Source: Candidatus Gastranaerophilales bacterium (GTDB lineage Bacteria; Cyanobacteriota; Vampirovibrionia; Gastranaerophilales; UBA9971). Taken from it: 8,428 nucleotides of DNA. The notes under the pieces are model-generated. The model worked only from the letters and a program-made list of their open reading frames with translations. It did no database searches and was not told the DNA's origin. Below, piece after piece: positions 4,904 through 8,428 of the stretch. The stretch covers positions 1 through 8,428 of the forward strand of contig JANQGS010000259.1 in assembly GCA_028277195.1 (NCBI GenBank), read 5' to 3'. Both the position numbers and the translations under genes were made by a program. Numbering within the stretch: the first letter of the stretch is position 1; every line of letters begins with the position of its first letter.

Positions 4904-6401
4904 AACAATAATTATTTTTTTCCTGCTTGCCGGCTGTGTCCATGCCCAGTCTGAGCCGGGAACGGAAGAAATAATAAAATATGAAAAGCCCGACATTTGC
5001 GGGGAAATAATCTTTGACCCCACGGTTCGGGAAGTTCCCATAACCCTTGAGGAGGTACTCTCAATAGTTCTGGATAAAAATTTTGACATAAAAATATTTA
5101 TGGCAAGGAAAAACAGGGATAAATGGAGATATTACCAGACCATTACCGACTGGCTCCCTGATATAACCGCTGATTTCCTTCTCTCCAGGGCACAGGGAAC
5201 ATTTATAGTCGGGGATATTGCTCTTTTTAATGTTACTGAAACCCCGATAGAAGTAAACTTCTTTTTAAGGCAAAATATCAGCGTTCGCAAATATTTTGCC
5301 TTAAAAGAAGCCTTTTATACCTTTAATTCAGCAAGGAAAGAACTTGATTTTACAATGGATGAAGCGCTTTTAGAGGCATCAAGAAGGTACTATGAGATGC
5401 TACAGGCAAAAATTGACATAGAAATCCTTAAGGTAAACGTAAAGCAAATAGAAGAGCAGTTCAGGATAAACAGGCAAAGAGTTGAAGCCGGGGTTGGCAC
5501 GGAATTTGACGTATTAAGGGCGGAAGCGGACCGTGATAACGCAATACAAAGGTTACTGCGCCGGGAAAACGCTTACAGGCTGGCCCAGGCACAGCTCGCA
5601 AACACCCTGGGCATCCCGGTGTTTATCCAGCTTGTCCCCGCTGAAAAGGATATACTGATAAGGGAGATATTCAGTGACTGCCTTACACTTGACAGGGCAA
5701 GGGAAATCGCGATAGGCAACAGGGATGACCTTGCTGCTTCGAGGTTTGACATTAAAGCGGCGAGACAGAGAAAAAACGCGGGCTATTCTATCTATTTTCC
5801 CGAACTCACCGTTACCGGGGAACTGGCGGAAGAAGGTACGGCAGAAGTAGGAGTCTTCCCGGCAAGGCGGCTTACGTTTTTTGTTGAATGGCGGGGGCTT
5901 ACAAGCCTCGGGTTCAAGGGATATACAGAGATACAGGCTCGCAGGGCTGAACTGCAGGAACAGCAGCTATTGTTTATCACAAGGACAAGGAATGCGGAGG
6001 AAAACATTATAAGGGCCTTTTCCGACACCATTACAGCAAAAAAATTAATAAGCACTACCTTTGTGGAACTCGAAGCTGCCACTGAGAGCAGGGAAATTTC
6101 CCTGATAAGGTTAAAAGAAGGCATTGGGACATTTATTGATGTTATACAGACGCAGAATGTTTTTACCGAGTCCAGGCTGGATAATCTGTCAGCGATTATA
6201 GGTTATAATATTTCCCAGATTGACCTGTTATTTGAGATGGGGGCTATTTCCCCGGAACATATCCTCTACGGTTTTGACTCGGGCATTCCAAAACCCAATA
6301 CAAACAACGCCCAGATACAGGAATTTAACAGGAAAATAATCAGGGAACTGGAAAAAAAGAAAAAGCAGGAATATGAAAAAGAATCACCGGAAGCGCCTTG
6401 A
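4869..6401 (+). CDS. TolC-like outer-membrane efflux lipoprotein (OEP family)
   Basis: A 510-residue protein of the outer-membrane factor family, which form trimeric channels that let efflux or type I secretion machines export across the outer membrane. The N-terminus is a lipoprotein signal: basic residues, a hydrophobic core, and the lipobox LAGC with C23 to be lipidated. The mature part shows the internal duplication typical of the family. RVEAGVGTEFDVLRAEAD (about 204-221) matches RLKEGIGTFIDVIQTQN (about 414-430), each inside long helices. The C-terminal tail (about 485-510) is highly charged and probably periplasmic. The start at 4869 is fixed by the signal peptide although the ribosome-binding site is weak and the start lies inside marR. 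No adaptor or inner-membrane pump gene is next to it, so it may serve a pump encoded elsewhere. Its substrate is unknown. Confidence 0.88.
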   Translation: MKYLKRLIKIFKTIIIFFLLAGCVHAQSEPGTEEIIKYEKPDICGEIIFDPTVREVPITLEEVLSIVLDKNFDIKIFMARKNRDKWRYYQTITDWLPDITADFLLSRAQGTFIVGDIALFNVTETPIEVNFFLRQNISVRKYFALKEAFYTFNSARKELDFTMDEALLEASRRYYEMLQAKIDIEILKVNVKQIEEQFRINRQRVEAGVGTEFDVLRAEADRDNAIQRLLRRENAYRLAQAQLANTLGIPVFIQLVPAEKDILIREIFSDCLTLDRAREIAIGNRDDLAASRFDIKAARQRKNAGYSIYFPELTVTGELAEEGTAEVGVFPARRLTFFVEWRGLTSLGFKGYTEIQARRAELQEQQLLFITRTRNAEENIIRAFSDTITAKKLISTTFVELEAATESREISLIRLKEGIGTFIDVIQTQNVFTESRLDNLSAIIGYNISQIDLLFEMGAISPEHILYGFDSGIPKPNTNNAQIQEFNRKIIRELEKKKKQEYEKESPEAP

Positions 6402-7179
6402 TGATTACCTTGTCAACCGGGGCTTTTTTGAGACAAAAAGCCGGGCACAGGGGGCTATTTTATCGGGCAAGGTCAAAGTTAACGACGAAATCATAACCAA
6501 AGCCGGCACAATGATAAAACCCGGGGACGATATTAACGTTGAGGTAAAAAATATGCCTTACGTAAGCCGGGGCGGGTTTAAGCTCGAAAAAGCGGCAAAG
6601 GAGTTCAACATAGACGTAAAAGACAGGATATGCCTTGATATTGGGGCATCTACCGGCGGGTTTACCGACTTTATGCTGCAGAACGGGGCAAAAAAAGTTT
6701 ACGCGATTGACGTGGGCTATGGCCAGCTTGCCTGGAAACTCAGGAATGACCTAAGAGTAGAGGTAATAGAGCGCACAAATATTAAAAACCTCAAATCACT
6801 GGATGATTTTGCGGATTTTGCCGCTGTTGATGTTTCGTTTATTTCGCTTACCGGGGTGCTTCAAAGCGTTAAATCCCTTATGCAAGCCGATAAACAGGAA
6901 ATAGTCCTGCTGGTTAAGCCGCAGTTTGAGGCAGGCAGGGAACTTGTGCCTAAAAGCGGCGTTGTTAAGGATAAGAACGTTCATACTGAGGTAATAAAAA
7001 AGGTTGCAAAATTCAGCTCCGCCCTGGGCCTGTTCCCCGTTAACCTGGCATATTCGCCCATTAAGGGCCCGGCAGGCAATATTGAGTATCTTATGCATTT
7101 AAGTAATAAATGTGATTGCGGTAAAATAGATGAAAATAAAATTAAACAAGTGGTAAAAAACGCTCATGAAAATCTCTAA
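6373..7179 (+). CDS. tlyA: TlyA-family rRNA 2'-O-methyltransferase
   Basis: A 268-residue TlyA protein (the family was once called haemolysin A). Characterised members methylate cytidine 2'-OH groups in 16S and sometimes 23S rRNA, which affects sensitivity to capreomycin-type drugs. An S4 RNA-binding domain occupies about 8-60 (RLDDYLVNRGFFETKSRAQGA and so on). SRGGFKL (65-71) follows, then the SAM-binding motif DIGASTGGFTD (89-99) of an FtsJ-like Rossmann domain. K70, D153 (DVSFISL), K182 (LVKPQFE) and E238 (GPAGNIEYL) match the K-D-K-E tetrad described for TlyA, so an active enzyme is likely. Length is normal for the family. The ATG lies 29 bp inside the preceding gene with AGGA (6367-6370) close upstream, and its own end overlaps nadK by 14 bp. 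tlyA next to nadK is a common bacterial arrangement. Haemolytic activity should not be assumed. Confidence 0.93.
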   Translation: MKKNHRKRLDDYLVNRGFFETKSRAQGAILSGKVKVNDEIITKAGTMIKPGDDINVEVKNMPYVSRGGFKLEKAAKEFNIDVKDRICLDIGASTGGFTDFMLQNGAKKVYAIDVGYGQLAWKLRNDLRVEVIERTNIKNLKSLDDFADFAAVDVSFISLTGVLQSVKSLMQADKQEIVLLVKPQFEAGRELVPKSGVVKDKNVHTEVIKKVAKFSSALGLFPVNLAYSPIKGPAGNIEYLMHLSNKCDCGKIDENKIKQVVKNAHENL

Positions 7180-7996
7180 AGCGGGAATAATTTACAACAT
7201 AGAGCACGAATCGGCAAAAGCCGTGGCAGATAAACTGAAGAGCGTGCTAACGGAAAAAAACGTTTCATCCGTGACTACCTACAGGGTTTGCGGAAAGAGG
7301 GACAGGCCTGATGTAAATACTGATATAGATTTGGCCTTTATAATAGGGGGGGACGGTACTTTTTTAGGCAGTGCCAGGCATTTTGCGCCATACGGCATAC
7401 CCCTGTTCGGTATTAATACAGGGAGATTGGGGTTTCTATCCCAGCTAAAGCCTGATGATATGGAAAAAGGGGTTGAAAAAATAATCAATAATGACTTTCA
7501 TATTGAAGAAAGGCTTATGATAAAGTCGGACTACTCTACGGCCCTCAATGATATAGTGATAAAAGGCGGTGAAATATCCCGTACTGCCCAGTTATTCCTG
7601 TATATAAACGGCAAGCATGTTTGCGATTACCTGGCTGACGGGCTCATTATCTCAACCCCGACCGGCTCAACCGCTTATACGCTGTCTGCCGGTGGGCCGG
7701 TGGTCGTGCCTGAGCTGGACGCGTTTGTGATTGTGCCCATATGCCCGCATTCCCTGACAACCCGCCCTATTGTAATTCCGGCGGACGAAAACATTGAGGT
7801 AAGGGTTAATGCTAACCCGGACTTTATTTACATTACCCATGACGGGCAGGAAAACCTGAAAACAGAGAGCCCAAAGACCATATTAATCACAAAAAACGAT
7901 TATAAGGCAAAGCTGGTCTCCATTAAAAATGAAAATAACGGTTTTTACGGCATTTTACGGGAAAAACTCCACTGGGGAATTTCACCTTTTAATTAA
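7166..7996 (+). CDS. nadK: ATP/polyphosphate-type NAD kinase
   Basis: A 276-residue cytosolic NAD kinase, which phosphorylates NAD+ to NADP+ and so supplies the cell's NADP(H). The signature GGDGTFLGSAR (61-71, catalytic D63) is present, followed by FGINTGRLGFLSQL (81-94) and the substrate-binding LND (N128, D129, where many enzymes have N-E). The glycine-rich core YLADGLIISTPTGSTAYTLSAGGP (155-178) and the PICPHSLTTRPIVIP block (191-205) follow. Length is normal. It overlaps tlyA by 14 bp, so its translation is probably coupled to that gene, and the ribosome-binding site is weak. In many bacteria tlyA-nadK is followed by recN. Here an unrelated gene follows after 80 bp. It is probably the last gene of the marR operon. 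Confidence 0.95.
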   Translation: MKISKAGIIYNIEHESAKAVADKLKSVLTEKNVSSVTTYRVCGKRDRPDVNTDIDLAFIIGGDGTFLGSARHFAPYGIPLFGINTGRLGFLSQLKPDDMEKGVEKIINNDFHIEERLMIKSDYSTALNDIVIKGGEISRTAQLFLYINGKHVCDYLADGLIISTPTGSTAYTLSAGGPVVVPELDAFVIVPICPHSLTTRPIVIPADENIEVRVNANPDFIYITHDGQENLKTESPKTILITKNDYKAKLVSIKNENNGFYGILREKLHWGISPFN

Positions 7997-8063
7997 TTTT
8001 GGTGTAAATAGGGTATGAAAAGGCCGGACTTTTCGGCTAAATTGAATATATACAGGTCCTGAA

Positions 8064-8070
8064 AAGGAGA
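8064..8070 (+). promoter_or_regulatory. Strong Shine-Dalgarno site of the final gene
   Basis: AAGGAGA lies six bases before the ATG at 8077. It is the best ribosome-binding site in the window and fixes the start of the truncated last gene. The 80-bp gap before it (7997-8076) holds a weak 4-bp hairpin (GCCG/CGGC near 8023-8037) without a T-run, and no clear promoter. Confidence 0.7.
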
Positions 8071-8076
8071 ATTTAT

Positions 8077-8428
8077 ATGTTCAACGCAAAATATGAAATA
8101 GTAGACTTTTTAAAAAAGAAAAATTTTCAAAAAAGAATTGATAAATTATCGAAAAAATATACCGGCAAAAAAATAATGATATATGGGGCAGGAAGGGCGT
8201 TTGAGGCTATTAATGAAAACTATGACCTCTCAGGGCTGGATATAATCGGCATTGCTGATATGAAATTTGAGCAAGGCCGGGAATTTATGGGCTACAAAAC
8301 CTATGAATACGATACATTCCCAGGGGAAAAACCTGATGTTGTCCTAATCGCAATGGTTGAGCACGAAATTGCGGAAGAATTTTTCTCTGAGGACTTGGTC
8401 CCGGAGTATGGTAACTTTAATTATGAAC
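8077..8428 (+). CDS. Rossmann-like nucleotide-binding protein, N-terminal part (truncated by window end)
   Basis: The ATG at 8077 opens a frame that runs to the end of the window (117 codons and one extra base). After a lysine-rich helical lead (about 1-30), KKIMIYGAGRAFEAI (about 31-45) has the beta-strand plus GxGxxF turn of a Rossmann fold. LDIIGIADMKFEQG...GYKTYEYDTF and then PDVVLIAM follow as the next strands. This layout resembles the small Rossmann modules that sit beside sugar-modifying, methyltransferase or glycosyltransferase domains in surface-polysaccharide genes. The visible part does not allow a substrate or reaction to be named. It starts 80 bp after nadK with its own strong ribosome-binding site and may be a separate transcription unit. 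Its first 90 bases are A-rich. Confidence 0.7.
   Translation, partial: MFNAKYEIVDFLKKKNFQKRIDKLSKKYTGKKIMIYGAGRAFEAINENYDLSGLDIIGIADMKFEQGREFMGYKTYEYDTFPGEKPDVVLIAMVEHEIAEEFFSEDLVPEYGNFNYE

Noticed and set aside
8020..8040. Possible terminator after nadK (GCCG/CGGC hairpin)
   Set aside because: The stem is only about four base pairs and no T-run follows, so it is too weak to call.

Overview
The window looks like chromosomal DNA from a Gram-negative-type bacterium of fairly low GC (about 40% by eye). Codon use is rich in ATA (Ile) and AGG/AGA (Arg). The outer-membrane type is inferred from a TolC-like lipoprotein. I cannot name the lineage. The composition, the compact overlapping genes and a HSGLDPES-type palindromic repeat would fit one of the poorly cultured candidate phyla, but that is a guess. 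I saw no rRNA, tRNA, CRISPR array or intact insertion sequence.

Left part (1-2443): the 3' end of an unidentified + strand reading frame runs convergently into a PlsC-type acyltransferase on the minus strand. A short AT-rich gap separates that gene from a divergent gene for a soluble GAF-GAF-GGDEF diguanylate cyclase, which keeps both its catalytic motif and its inhibitory site.

Middle part (2451-4220, minus strand): a tight, translationally coupled three-gene operon. It reads minimal nucleotidyltransferase (MntA-like), HEPN protein (HepT-like), then methylthioribose-1-phosphate isomerase (mtnA). The first two form a toxin/antitoxin-like pair. Stop and start codons overlap by 8 bp and 4 bp, which fixes two starts downstream of the longest possible ORFs. 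mtnA carries an in-frame 56-bp palindromic repeat that adds about 19 residues to the protein.

Intergenic 4221-4477: a probable minus-strand promoter for the MNT operon, a 50-bp island of about 70% GC, a 20-bp TTAG...CTAA dyad, and a strong 16-bp-stem hairpin with a T-tract. The right arm of the hairpin overlaps a candidate -35 box for the rightward operon.

Right part (4478-7996, + strand): marR, then a TolC-like outer-membrane lipoprotein, tlyA and nadK. These are chained by overlaps of 35, 29 and 14 bp, so they are probably one transcript. No inner-membrane pump or adaptor is present. After an 80-bp gap a new gene with a strong Shine-Dalgarno site starts at 8077. It encodes a Rossmann-like protein and runs off the window.

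The most noteworthy items are the palindromic element inside mtnA, the MNT/HEPN pair welded to a salvage gene, and the structured regulatory region in front of marR.
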